Below, one piece after another: positions 7,881-15,644 of a stretch of 64,000 bases of DNA. A program made the position numbers and the translations under genes. The stretch lies in NCBI GenBank assembly GCA_023150945.1, contig JAKLJX010000027.1:1-64000 (forward strand), read 5' to 3'. The first letter of the stretch is position 1; each line of letters begins with the position of its first letter. The DNA is from a bacterium. GTDB taxonomy: Bacteria; Zhuqueibacterota; Zhuqueibacteria; Zhuqueibacterales; Zhuqueibacteraceae. The notes below the pieces were generated by a model that made no database searches, had not been told where the DNA came from, and saw only the letters and a program-made list of their open reading frames with translations.

Positions 7881-8504
7881 GTGAGTCACGCCTCTGCCCA
7901 CGTTCATGCGATTGAACCCGCCGAGTCGCCCCTGACCCCGGAAAGCTGGGGCAAACTCGGCATGTGGATTTTTCTGGCGGGTGACGCCATGTCTTTTGGC
8001 GGCTTGCTCGCCGGCTACGGCGCCCTGCGCGCCGGCGCGACCGACTGGCCCAACCCGCTGGAGGTGCTCGGCATCAATCTCACCGCCTTCATGACGTTTC
8101 TGCTCATCTGCAGCAGCGTCACCATGGTGAAGGCGCTGTCGGCCATCCGCCGCGGCAACCAGCAGGGTCTGCGCAACTTTTTGCTGCTGACCATTCTCGG
8201 CGGCGTCACGTTTCTTGGCTTGCAAGCCTACGAATGGACGCACCTGATCACCGAACAACAGGTGACCTTCACCAGCAATCCCTACGGCAGCTATCTGTTC
8301 GGCACGACCTTCTACGCGATCACCGGCTTTCACGGCGCGCATGTAACCGGCGGCGTGATCTACTTGAGCCTGGTCCTGCTCAATGGCATGCGCGGCCGCT
8401 ACTCCGCGGAGAATTACAGCACGGTCGAGAATGCCGGCTTGTACTGGCATTTCGTCGATCTCGTCTGGATTCTGGTCTTCACCTTCGTCTATCTCATCAA
8501 GTAG
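7881..8504 (+). CDS. coxC: Cytochrome c oxidase subunit III (second paralogue)
   Basis: The 207-residue protein shows subunit III motifs: KLGMWIFLAGDAMSFGG, QAYEWTHL, GTTFYAITGFHGAHV and the terminal GLYWHFVDLVWILVFTFVYL. This is the more canonical of the two copies. The GTG start is preceded by a strong AGGAGG site. It is followed 75 bases later by the subunit IV gene. Two adjacent subunit III genes in one operon suggest either an ancient tandem duplication with specialisation or a split of roles seen in some caa3/aa3 clusters. Confidence 0.95.
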   Translation: MSHASAHVHAIEPAESPLTPESWGKLGMWIFLAGDAMSFGGLLAGYGALRAGATDWPNPLEVLGINLTAFMTFLLICSSVTMVKALSAIRRGNQQGLRNFLLLTILGGVTFLGLQAYEWTHLITEQQVTFTSNPYGSYLFGTTFYAITGFHGAHVTGGVIYLSLVLLNGMRGRYSAENYSTVENAGLYWHFVDLVWILVFTFVYLIK

Positions 8505-8579
8505 ATCGTGGTTGCGAGGGCAATGCCGGTGCTTTCGAAAATTGACGAGACCCCGAATCGTGTCCCAGGAGAAAATTCC

Positions 8580-8927
8580 ATGTCTGGCATGCACAAAGAA
8601 CCCAACTACATGATGGTGTTCGTCGCGTTGTTCGTTCTGACCGTCTTCGAAATCGGCGCGGTCTACTTGCCGATCGGCAGGGTCGGCGTCGGTATCGTGC
8701 TGATCCTCCTGGCGCTTTCCAAAGCCTCATTGGTGGCAATGTACTTTATGCACCTGAAGTTCGAAAAGCGCACGCTCGGTATTATCGCGCTCACCCCGCT
8801 GATTCTGTGCACGCTCTTGATCATCGCTCTGTTGCCGGATCTCACCGGCACCCCGCGTGATTCGGCCCGCCTGCGGGCTGAGCAGGCCCAGCAGGCCGAA
8901 GCCCCTGCCGCGGTCGAGGCGCAGTGA
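8580..8927 (+). CDS. Cytochrome c oxidase subunit IV (COX4_pro-type)
   Basis: The 115-residue product has three membrane helices. The family pattern is visible: NYMMVFVALFVLTVFEIG, ALSKASLVAMYFMHLKFE and a third helix around 65-85, followed by an Ala/Gln-rich tail. Bacterial subunit IV packs against subunits I and III and helps assembly of the CuB site. The ATG is preceded by AGGAGA. It closes the structural part of the operon, and heme A synthase follows. Confidence 0.92.
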   Translation: MSGMHKEPNYMMVFVALFVLTVFEIGAVYLPIGRVGVGIVLILLALSKASLVAMYFMHLKFEKRTLGIIALTPLILCTLLIIALLPDLTGTPRDSARLRAEQAQQAEAPAAVEAQ

Positions 8928-8992
8928 AGCCCCCGGCTGCGTGTTTTCGGGCACAGCCCTGCCCCAAGGTTGTGCTTTCATGTGTGTATTTT

Positions 8993-9021
8993 TTGACATA
9001 TATTGGGCCGGTCTGATTAAC
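8993..9021 (+). promoter_or_regulatory. Possible weak promoter ahead of heme A synthase
   Basis: TTGACA (8993-8998) is followed after 17 bases by ATTAAC (9016-9021), a poor -10. If it is used, the transcript would begin within a few bases of the ATG at 9034. It could be an internal promoter for the heme a maturation genes, or chance. Confidence 0.3.
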
Positions 9022-9033
9022 CGTGTGAGTCAA

Positions 9034-10023
9034 ATGATGACACCCGCATCTTCCCCCCGCAAATGGCTCCATCGCTTCGCCCTGCTGGTGGCGGGAGCCA
9101 CTTTCGTGCTGATTTTCATTGGCGGATTGGTGACCAGCACCGATTCCGGCTTGTCCGTGCCCGACTGGCCGAATACCTACGGTCATTTCATGTTCTCCTA
9201 CCCGCTGTCGCAAATGGTGGGCGGCATTTTGTATGAGCATGGCCATCGCATGGTGGCCAGCGTCGTGGGCATGCTCATGGTCATTCTCGCGGCCTGGCTG
9301 TGGTGGCAAGAACCCCGGCGCTGGGTGAAGCGCTTGGGGCTGGTCGCGCTACTGTTGGTCATTCTGCAAGGCGTGCTGGGCGGACTCACGGTTCTGTTCC
9401 TGCTGCCCACGCCCATTTCCGTGGCGCACGGCACGCTGGCGCAAACCTTTTTCGGCTTGACGATTTGCCTGGCGCTGTTCACCTCGCCGGAGTGGGGCAA
9501 GCCGCTGGCGAAACGGCAGGACACGCAGCGGCCGCCGCTGGCTGTTCTCGCCATGGTGACCACTGCGGCGATCTTTCTGCAACTCATTCTCGGCGCAGTT
9601 ATGCGTCACACCAAATCCGGCCTGGCCATTCCGGATTTTCCGCTGGCCTTTGGCCGGCTCATTCCACCTTTTGATTCTGCCGGCATCGCAATTCACTTTG
9701 CCCATCGCCTGGGCGCGGTGGTGGTCACCGCCCTGGTGATTTGGACCGTGAGCCGCGTGCTGCGGCACTATCACGAGGAAGCGGCGTTGTATCGCCCGGC
9801 GGTGCTGCTGGCGATCGGCGTCCTGCTGCAAATCACGCTGGGCGGCCTCACCATTTGGTCACAAAAGGCTGTCCTGCCCACGACGGCGCACGTGGCCACC
9901 GGCGCCTTGGTGCTGGCGGCAAGCCTCGTGCTGACGGTGCGCGCGCAGCAATATCTCAGCGTGCCCGCGCGCGTGCCTGCCGGAGAGATGGCGGCCACGC
10001 TGCCGGGCGCGAGCGGAGCGTAA
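9034..10023 (+). CDS. ctaA: Heme A synthase (CtaA/Cox15)
   Basis: This membrane enzyme oxidises the C8 methyl of heme O to give heme A for the aa3 oxidase. The 329-residue protein has about eight helices in two similar halves. The conserved histidines lie in HGHRM, VAHGTLAQTF, IHFAHRLGA and TTAHVATGA. The paired GLVTSTDSGLSVPDWPNTYG and MRHTKSGLAIPDFPLAFG motifs are diagnostic. The start was set at ATG 9034 (the next codon is also ATG). A longer frame back to 8857 would overlap subunit IV. The product acts directly after CtaB, encoded downstream. Confidence 0.95.
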   Translation: MMTPASSPRKWLHRFALLVAGATFVLIFIGGLVTSTDSGLSVPDWPNTYGHFMFSYPLSQMVGGILYEHGHRMVASVVGMLMVILAAWLWWQEPRRWVKRLGLVALLLVILQGVLGGLTVLFLLPTPISVAHGTLAQTFFGLTICLALFTSPEWGKPLAKRQDTQRPPLAVLAMVTTAAIFLQLILGAVMRHTKSGLAIPDFPLAFGRLIPPFDSAGIAIHFAHRLGAVVVTALVIWTVSRVLRHYHEEAALYRPAVLLAIGVLLQITLGGLTIWSQKAVLPTTAHVATGALVLAASLVLTVRAQQYLSVPARVPAGEMAATLPGASGA

Positions 10024-10140
10024 TGGCATCGGCGGAGGCGGGCTCCGGCCGGCCCTTCGACTCGAGCCGGCAAAAATTGCCAAGCCGCCGCGCGAACCAG
10101 CAAGAACATTGAACTGAAGGCGAACGATTTCCAACGAATC

Positions 10141-11034
10141 ATGACGACATCTTCACCGCCCCCAGCGAGTATGTTCGCGTCGATTTCTGATTATTTTGCC
10201 CTCACCAAGCCCCGCGTCACCTTGATGGTGCTGATCACGACGTTGTTCGGTTTCTATCTCGGTTCGCGCGGCCCCCTCGAGGTGGCGCTGCTGCTGCATA
10301 CGCTGTGGGGCACCGCCCTGGTTGCCGGAGGAACCAGCGCGCTCAACCAATATCTCGAACGCCACCGCGATGCCCGGATGCTGCGCACCCGTCATCGTCC
10401 CCTGCCCGCCGGACGGCTGACGCCGACGCAGGCGCTGGGCTTCGGCGTGTTCATCTCGGTGGTCGGCATTGCGTATCTGGCCTTCTGGGTGAATGGGCTG
10501 ACGGCGGTGCTGGCCGCCGTCACGCTCGTCAGCTATGTTTTTCTCTACACGCCGATGAAAACGAAAAGCCCGCTATCGACGGTGGTGGGCGCGATTCCCG
10601 GCGCCTTGCCGCCGATGGGCGGATGGACCGCGGTGCGCAACGATCTCGGCCTGGAAGCCTGGGTGCTGTTCGCGATTCTGTTCATCTGGCAGTTGCCTCA
10701 TTTTTTGGCAATCGCCTGGATTTACCGCGACGATTATGCCCGCGGCGGCTTTCGCATGCTCACCGTCATTGATCCCGAAGGCTACAGCGCCGCGCGCCAG
10801 ATTCTGACCAACTGCCTGGCGTTGCTGTCCGTGAGTCTGCTGCCGACTCTCATCGGCCTGACGGGCCGGGCCTATTTTTTCGGGGCGCTGGTTTTGGGAA
10901 TTGGTTTTCTCGGCGTCGGCCTCAGCGTCACGTTTGCGCGCAACGTGGCCGCGGCCCGGCGGTTGATGCGCGCTTCATTGATCTATCTGCCGGCATTGCT
11001 CAGCATGATGGCGTGGGATAAAACCGCATTTTGA
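10141..11034 (+). CDS. ctaB: Protoheme IX farnesyltransferase (heme O synthase)
   Basis: This UbiA-superfamily membrane prenyltransferase adds a farnesyl group to protoheme to make heme O, the substrate of CtaA. The 297-residue protein carries the family signatures LNQYLERHRDARMLRTRHRP (about 66-85) and YRDDYARGGFRM (about 194-205). The first Asp-rich motif has Glu in place of one usual Asp. About eight or nine membrane segments are visible. The 117 bases before it hold no gene. It is followed after 16 bases by a DinB-fold gene. Confidence 0.95.
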   Translation: MTTSSPPPASMFASISDYFALTKPRVTLMVLITTLFGFYLGSRGPLEVALLLHTLWGTALVAGGTSALNQYLERHRDARMLRTRHRPLPAGRLTPTQALGFGVFISVVGIAYLAFWVNGLTAVLAAVTLVSYVFLYTPMKTKSPLSTVVGAIPGALPPMGGWTAVRNDLGLEAWVLFAILFIWQLPHFLAIAWIYRDDYARGGFRMLTVIDPEGYSAARQILTNCLALLSVSLLPTLIGLTGRAYFFGALVLGIGFLGVGLSVTFARNVAAARRLMRASLIYLPALLSMMAWDKTAF

Positions 11035-11050
11035 TGACCGGGTTGCAATC

Positions 11051-11545
11051 ATGACCGCATCCGAACGCGCACAGCTCATTGCCCAATATCAAGAGGGCTA
11101 CGCACAAGTCGCGCAGGCGCTGCACAACATCACGCCCGCGGAGTTGGATTATCGCTGGTCGCCCGAAAAATGGACCGCCCGCGAAATCATACACCATCTC
11201 GCGGACAGCGAGATGACCAGCGCCATTCGGTTGCGCAAGTTGCTGGTGGAAGAGCAGCCGCAGATTCAGGGCTACGATCAGGAGGCTTTCGCCCGCCGGC
11301 TGCTTTACGCCCGCCGCCCGATCGCGCCGGCGCTCGCCGCCTTCAAGGCCGCCCGCGACACCACCGCCCAGCTTCTGGAGTTCATGACCGACGCGGATTG
11401 GCAGCGCACCGGCCATCACAGCGAGAGCGGCGCCTACTCCGCCGAAACCTGGTTGCGAATTTATGCCGCTCACGCCCACAATCATGCCGAACAGATCCGG
11501 CATTGTCGCCGCCGTTATCAAGAACTCGGTCGCGCGCCAGGCTGA
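11051..11545 (+). CDS. DinB-fold putative metal-dependent protein
   Basis: The 164-residue protein is a four-helix DinB/YfiT-type domain. The likely metal-binding histidines are in IIHHLADSE (about 45-53) and in AAHAHNHAEQI (about 139-149). Members bind Ni or Zn; many act as bacillithiol or mycothiol transferases or have unknown roles. It is soluble, with no signal peptide. It sits inside the oxidase and heme cluster, between ctaB and the Sco1 gene. That may be chance or may reflect a thiol/metal maintenance role. Confidence 0.85.
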   Translation: MTASERAQLIAQYQEGYAQVAQALHNITPAELDYRWSPEKWTAREIIHHLADSEMTSAIRLRKLLVEEQPQIQGYDQEAFARRLLYARRPIAPALAAFKAARDTTAQLLEFMTDADWQRTGHHSESGAYSAETWLRIYAAHAHNHAEQIRHCRRRYQELGRAPG

Positions 11546-11614
11546 CAAGCGTCAGGAGTCTGGCCAGACGCTGCGCAGCGAGGCGCCGCGGCGCTCGCAT
11601 GAAGTGGAGGCGTT

Positions 11615-12235
11615 ATGAATGAGAGACGCAGCGGCCATCTGTGGTGGGGAATTGGCGCCGGAACCGCGATGGTCGTCGCCGCCATGTACGTGGGGCAAGA
11701 GTCCCTTCCCGGCCGCCGGCTGGAAACCCTCGGCCGCGTACCGGAATTCACCCTGCTCGAGCGCAGCGGCGAGCCGTTCGGCTCGGCGGATTTGCAGGGC
11801 AGGATTTGGATCGCCAACTTCATTTTCACGAGCTGCTCGGGCATCTGCCCGATCATGACGGGCCACATGTCCGAGCTGCAAAACACCCTCCTGCAAACCG
11901 GCCTCTCGACGGTCAAGCTGGTTTCCTTCTCCGTCGACCCCGAAGTCGACACCCCGGAAGTGCTCTCCCGTTTTGCGCAGAAGTACGGCGCGCAGCCGGG
12001 CCTCTGGTATTTTCTCACCGGTAGAAATGACTTGATTCAGGAGCTTGCCGGCCAGGGCTTCATGCTCTCCGCCATCGTCGGTGTCGATCCTCCCGAACCC
12101 ATCATCCACAGCAATCAATTCGTGCTGGTCGATGCTGCCCGCAGGATTCGCAAATACTATGTCGGCACGGACTCGACGAGCGTCGAGCAGATCATGCGCG
12201 ATGTCAAGAACCTGATCGCCGAGGTGCCATGGTGA
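11615..12235 (+). CDS. Sco1/SenC/PrrC-family copper chaperone
   Basis: The 206-residue protein has one N-terminal membrane anchor (about 9-26) and a periplasmic thioredoxin-like domain. The copper site is intact: Cys74 and Cys78 in TSCSGICP, with His165 in IIHSNQFVLVD. Sco proteins load or reduce the CuA centre of subunit II. It overlaps the downstream DUF420 gene by seven bases, so the two are translationally coupled. Together with ctaA and ctaB it completes oxidase maturation in this locus. Confidence 0.95.
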   Translation: MNERRSGHLWWGIGAGTAMVVAAMYVGQESLPGRRLETLGRVPEFTLLERSGEPFGSADLQGRIWIANFIFTSCSGICPIMTGHMSELQNTLLQTGLSTVKLVSFSVDPEVDTPEVLSRFAQKYGAQPGLWYFLTGRNDLIQELAGQGFMLSAIVGVDPPEPIIHSNQFVLVDAARRIRKYYVGTDSTSVEQIMRDVKNLIAEVPW

Positions 12236-12651
12236 TTCCGATTACCGCTCTGCCCCACGTCAACGCCATGCTCAATGGCGCCAGCACTTTTTTTCTCTTG
12301 CTGGGGTTTTGGTTCATCCGCCGCAAGCGCATTGCGCAGCACAGACTCAGCATGCTGTGCGCCCTGGCGTCGTCGCTGCTGTTTCTTGCCAGTTACCTGG
12401 TCTATCATTACCAGGTCGGCTCGAAGTCCTTTCAGGGACAGGGATTCATCCGGCCGGTGTATTTTGCCATTCTCCTGACGCACACTATTTTGGCGATGGT
12501 CAATGTGCCGCTGGTCGTGATCACGCTGGTGCGCGCCTTTCGGGAAAGATTCGATCAACATGCCCGCCTGGCCCGGCGCTGGACGCTTCCGGTTTGGCTG
12601 TACGTTTCGGTCACCGGCGTGCTGGTGTATGTGATGCTGTATCAACTCTGA
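12229..12651 (+). CDS. DUF420 membrane protein (YozB/CtaM-like)
   Basis: The 140-residue protein has four membrane helices. The DUF420 pattern is clear: LPHVNAMLNGASTFFLLLGF, HRLSMLCALASSLLFL, YLVYHY and LTHTILAMVNVPLVV, with conserved histidines near the membrane face. A relative, CtaM in Bacillus and Staphylococcus, is needed for maturation of heme-A oxidases. The start lies inside the 3' end of the Sco1 gene. It is the last gene of the oxidase cluster. Confidence 0.88.
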   Translation: MVIPITALPHVNAMLNGASTFFLLLGFWFIRRKRIAQHRLSMLCALASSLLFLASYLVYHYQVGSKSFQGQGFIRPVYFAILLTHTILAMVNVPLVVITLVRAFRERFDQHARLARRWTLPVWLYVSVTGVLVYVMLYQL

Positions 12652-12849
12652 TGCGGGGCAGAGCACGCTGCCGGCAGGCGGGTTTTGTGCAATCCCACAA
12701 CACTGCCGTGAGCGGGCGCGGTTGCTTCGCCCAGTTTCATCTTGCGCGCGCCGGGGAAGTTTGGTACCTTTGCCGCGTTCGCGCAGGGTTGCGCCTCCAG
12801 CTTTCCACCTGCCCGACAACCCATACACCGACAAGATCAGGAGGCGAAG

Positions 12850-13299
12850 ATGGAAGATTGGCTGCTATGGTTGCTGGCCGGCATTGTGCTCGATATCTTG
12901 GAGATATTCATTCCGGGATTCATTCCCGCCTGCTTTGGTTTTGGCTGTTTTGCGGCTGCCATTGCGGCCGCGCTTGATTTTGGCCTCACCGTTCAAATCG
13001 CCGTCTTCACCGCCACGACCTTCATCGTCTTCCTTTCCATCCGGCCGGTGTTTTTGAAACTCTTGAGCAAGAACACGCCCTCGGTCGCCACCAACATCGA
13101 GCGCTTGGTGGGGATGATCGGCCTCGCGCTGGACGACGTCTCCGGCCTGCAAGGCCTGGTCAAGCTGGAAGGGGAAGTGTGGAACAGCCGCAGCGACGAC
13201 GGACGCAGCTTGCCGCCGGGTACGCGCGTGCGCGTGTTGCGGGTGGAAGGTAACAAGTTGATCGTGACGGCCAACGGCGTTCATCAATCTTCGAACTAA
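12850..13299 (+). CDS. Short NfeD-family membrane protein
   Basis: This 149-residue protein has an N-terminal region with three or four helices and a C-terminal OB-fold domain (about 75-145) with the pattern GLVKLEGEVWNSRS...LPPGTRVRVLRVEGNKLIV. Short NfeD proteins almost always accompany SPFH proteins, and one follows here after 11 bases. They are thought to organise membrane microdomains. The start at 12850 has a strong AGGAGG site. The preceding 200 bases look non-coding. Confidence 0.9.
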   Translation: MEDWLLWLLAGIVLDILEIFIPGFIPACFGFGCFAAAIAAALDFGLTVQIAVFTATTFIVFLSIRPVFLKLLSKNTPSVATNIERLVGMIGLALDDVSGLQGLVKLEGEVWNSRSDDGRSLPPGTRVRVLRVEGNKLIVTANGVHQSSN

Positions 13300-13310
13300 G
13301 GAGGGAGGCG

Positions 13311-14300
13311 ATGCAACCGCTTCATTGGTTTGTGCTGGCGCTCGCGGTCCTGGTGATCGCGCTCGTCATCCGCGGCCTGCGCATTGTGCAGCAGGCCGAA
13401 GTCGTGATCATCGAACGTTTGGGAAAGTATCACACCACCCTCACCAGCGGCATCAACATCATCTGGCCGTTCTTCGACAAACCGCGGAAGATCATCTGGC
13501 GCTTCCTGGTGCCCGGCGCCGGCGGTGAGCCGGCTTCCTACATCCTGCGCGAGATGGATCGCATCGACCTGCGCGAAACCGTCTATGATTTCCCCCGCCA
13601 GAACGTGATCACCGCCGACAACGTGCTGATCGAGATCAACGCCCTGCTCTATTTTCAGATCACCGACCCGATCAAGGCGGTTTATGAGATCAACAACCTG
13701 CCGGACGCCATCGAAAAGCTCACGCAAACCAGCCTGCGCAACATCATCGGCGAGCTCTCGCTCGATCAAACCCTGACCAGTCGCGACACCATCAACCAGA
13801 AACTGCGCATTCTGCTCGATGAAGCCACCGATAAATGGGGCGTGCGCATCAACCGCGTCGAGCTGCAGGACATCATGCCGCCGCCGGACATTCGCATCGC
13901 CATGGAAAAGCAAATGCGCGCCGAACGCGACCGCCGCGCCGTGATTCTCGAGGCCGAGGGCCAGAAGCGCGCCGTGATTCTGCAGGCGGAAGGCAAGCGC
14001 GAGGCGCAAATTGCCGAGGCCGAAGGCAGCAAGCAATCCGAAATTCTGCGTGCTGACGGCGAAGCCGGCGCGATTCAGCGCGTGGCCAATGCCGAGGCCG
14101 AAGCCATCCGCGCCATTACCAAGGCCGTGGGCGACGGCGGCGCCGACCCCACGAAATATCTCATCGCATTGAAATACCTCGACGCCCTGAAGGAAATGGC
14201 CGGCGGCAACACCAACAAAGTCGTGTTTCTGCCGTTTGAGGCAACCGGAATTCTCTCGTCGCTGGGCGGGATCAAGGAGCTGTTGCAGGAAAAAGCCTGA
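13311..14300 (+). CDS. SPFH/band 7 protein (stomatin-like, QmcA type)
   Basis: The 329-residue protein has one N-terminal membrane anchor (about 5-22). The stomatin/prohibitin domain (about 20-190) includes QAEVVIIERLGKYHTTLTSG, LREQTV-like DLRETVYDFPRQNVIT, and LRNIIGELSLDQTL. A long charged helical region (about 200-270) rich in AEGQKRA and AEGSKQ repeats should form a coiled coil for oligomers. It pairs with the upstream NfeD. The likely role is membrane-microdomain scaffolding or control of membrane proteases. Confidence 0.93.
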   Translation: MQPLHWFVLALAVLVIALVIRGLRIVQQAEVVIIERLGKYHTTLTSGINIIWPFFDKPRKIIWRFLVPGAGGEPASYILREMDRIDLRETVYDFPRQNVITADNVLIEINALLYFQITDPIKAVYEINNLPDAIEKLTQTSLRNIIGELSLDQTLTSRDTINQKLRILLDEATDKWGVRINRVELQDIMPPPDIRIAMEKQMRAERDRRAVILEAEGQKRAVILQAEGKREAQIAEAEGSKQSEILRADGEAGAIQRVANAEAEAIRAITKAVGDGGADPTKYLIALKYLDALKEMAGGNTNKVVFLPFEATGILSSLGGIKELLQEKA

Positions 14301-14472
14301 GCGCTGCGGCGGCAGGCCGGTGACGCTCCGAGTGTCGTGGAAACGCTGCGGTTATTGACGCAACGGCCAAGCCGCTGCAGGGGCATTCTCTCTGATGACC
14401 GCGATTGCGGACCAACACTGACTCTGCACGCTTGCAGTGACAGCCCGCTTGCCGGGAAAGAGGCCGGCGGGA

Positions 14473-15228
14473 ATGACACTGGAATTGCATCCTCCAGGCA
14501 TGCCTGCCATGACAAAACTCTATCACGAACTCGCCGCCTGGTGGCCGCTGCTCTCTGCGCCCGCCGACTATGCCGAAGCAGCGGCATTTTACCACCAGGT
14601 CATCACCGCCGGCCGCGTGCCGCCGCCGCACACGCTGGTGGAATTCGGCAGTGGCGGCGGCAATACTGCCTCCCATCTCAAGCGGCATTTTGAGCTGACC
14701 CTAGTCGATCTTTCGCCGGAAATGCTGGCGGTGAGCCGCGCGCTGAATCCCGACTGCGCGCACGTGGCGGGTGACATGCGCTACGTGCGGCTGGGACGGC
14801 AGTTCGACGCCGTTCTCATTCACGATGCCATCGTGTACATGACCACCGTGCTGGATTTGCGCAGCGCCCTGGCCACCGCGTTTGCGCATTGCCGGCCTGG
14901 TGGCGTGGCCTTGTTTGCGCCGGATTATGTGCGCGAAACCTTTGCGCCCGCCACGGCGCACGGTGGCGAGGACGGCCCGCAACGCAGCTTGCGCTATCTC
15001 GAATGGACGTATGATCCTGATCCCAACGATACGGCTTACACGGTGGATTTTGCCTATTTGCTGCGTGAACCCGATGGCTCGACGCGCGCCGTGCATGACC
15101 GGCACACCTGCGGGGTGTTCACGCGCGCCGAGTGGCTGAGGCTGCTTGCGGAAGTGGGTTTCCAGCCGCAAGCGCTGGACGCGCCCGGAGGAGTTGAAGT
15201 CTTTGTGGGGGCCAAGCCGGGTGATTGA
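14473..15228 (+). CDS. Class I SAM-dependent methyltransferase
   Basis: The 251-residue protein is a Rossmann-fold methyltransferase. Motif I reads LVEFGSGGGNTASHL, the acidic loop follows as LVDLSPEMLAVSRAL, and VAGDMRYVRLGRQFDAVLIHDAIVYM covers the next motifs. The substrate cannot be read from sequence. I chose ATG 14473 with AGAGG nine bases upstream; ATG 14509 (MTKLYHEL) is a good alternative that begins at the conserved region. It stands alone after the SPFH gene. Confidence 0.85.
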   Translation: MTLELHPPGMPAMTKLYHELAAWWPLLSAPADYAEAAAFYHQVITAGRVPPPHTLVEFGSGGGNTASHLKRHFELTLVDLSPEMLAVSRALNPDCAHVAGDMRYVRLGRQFDAVLIHDAIVYMTTVLDLRSALATAFAHCRPGGVALFAPDYVRETFAPATAHGGEDGPQRSLRYLEWTYDPDPNDTAYTVDFAYLLREPDGSTRAVHDRHTCGVFTRAEWLRLLAEVGFQPQALDAPGGVEVFVGAKPGD

Positions 15229-15644
15229 GGTGCGGCGGAGGCGGTGTTCAAACTTCGAAGTTACTGCTGGATCGGGTGATGCAGTTACTCTCAGGCACAC
15301 GCAAATAGATCTCTATGAAATCGAACAAGAGTTTCAAATTGAGAATGCCATATACCCTTCCACAATCCGAACGAGCAGGAGCGCCAAAAGGCCAAAGCGC
15401 ACCAAAGACGCTGAGACGCAAAGGAACGCCTGGCCTCGGCCTTCGATCAAGGAAGACAACAAATGATCAAGAACTTTTTGTGAGCCTTTGCAGCTGCGCG
15501 TCTTGGCGTGAATTCTTTCAGCCATAATCCAACGGTGTCGGAGAGGTGATTCAGCAAGACCTGCCGTATTTGATTATGGCGCAGTCAAATTGGTTCAAAG
15601 GAGCGAAATGTAGAAGCGAAGGGCAACGCTCTGAGAAATCTCCC
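15229..15644. other. Intergenic region with a dispersed inverted repeat
   Basis: These 416 bases lie between a plus-strand methyltransferase and the end of a minus-strand transporter gene. I see no credible gene. An inverted repeat (15400-15508) is the only structured element. Confidence 0.6.
15400..15508. repeat. Dispersed inverted repeat, family R3, copy 1
   Basis: The left arm (15400-15424) contains CCAAAGACGCTGAGACGCAA. The right arm (15484-15508) reads GCCTTTGCAGCTGCGCGTCT and pairs with it imperfectly. The spacer is about 60 bases. A second copy with the same arrangement lies at 20601-20718. Similar GACGCAAAG motifs are common dispersed repeats in environmental genomes, so this is probably a member of a wider family. 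Confidence 0.6.
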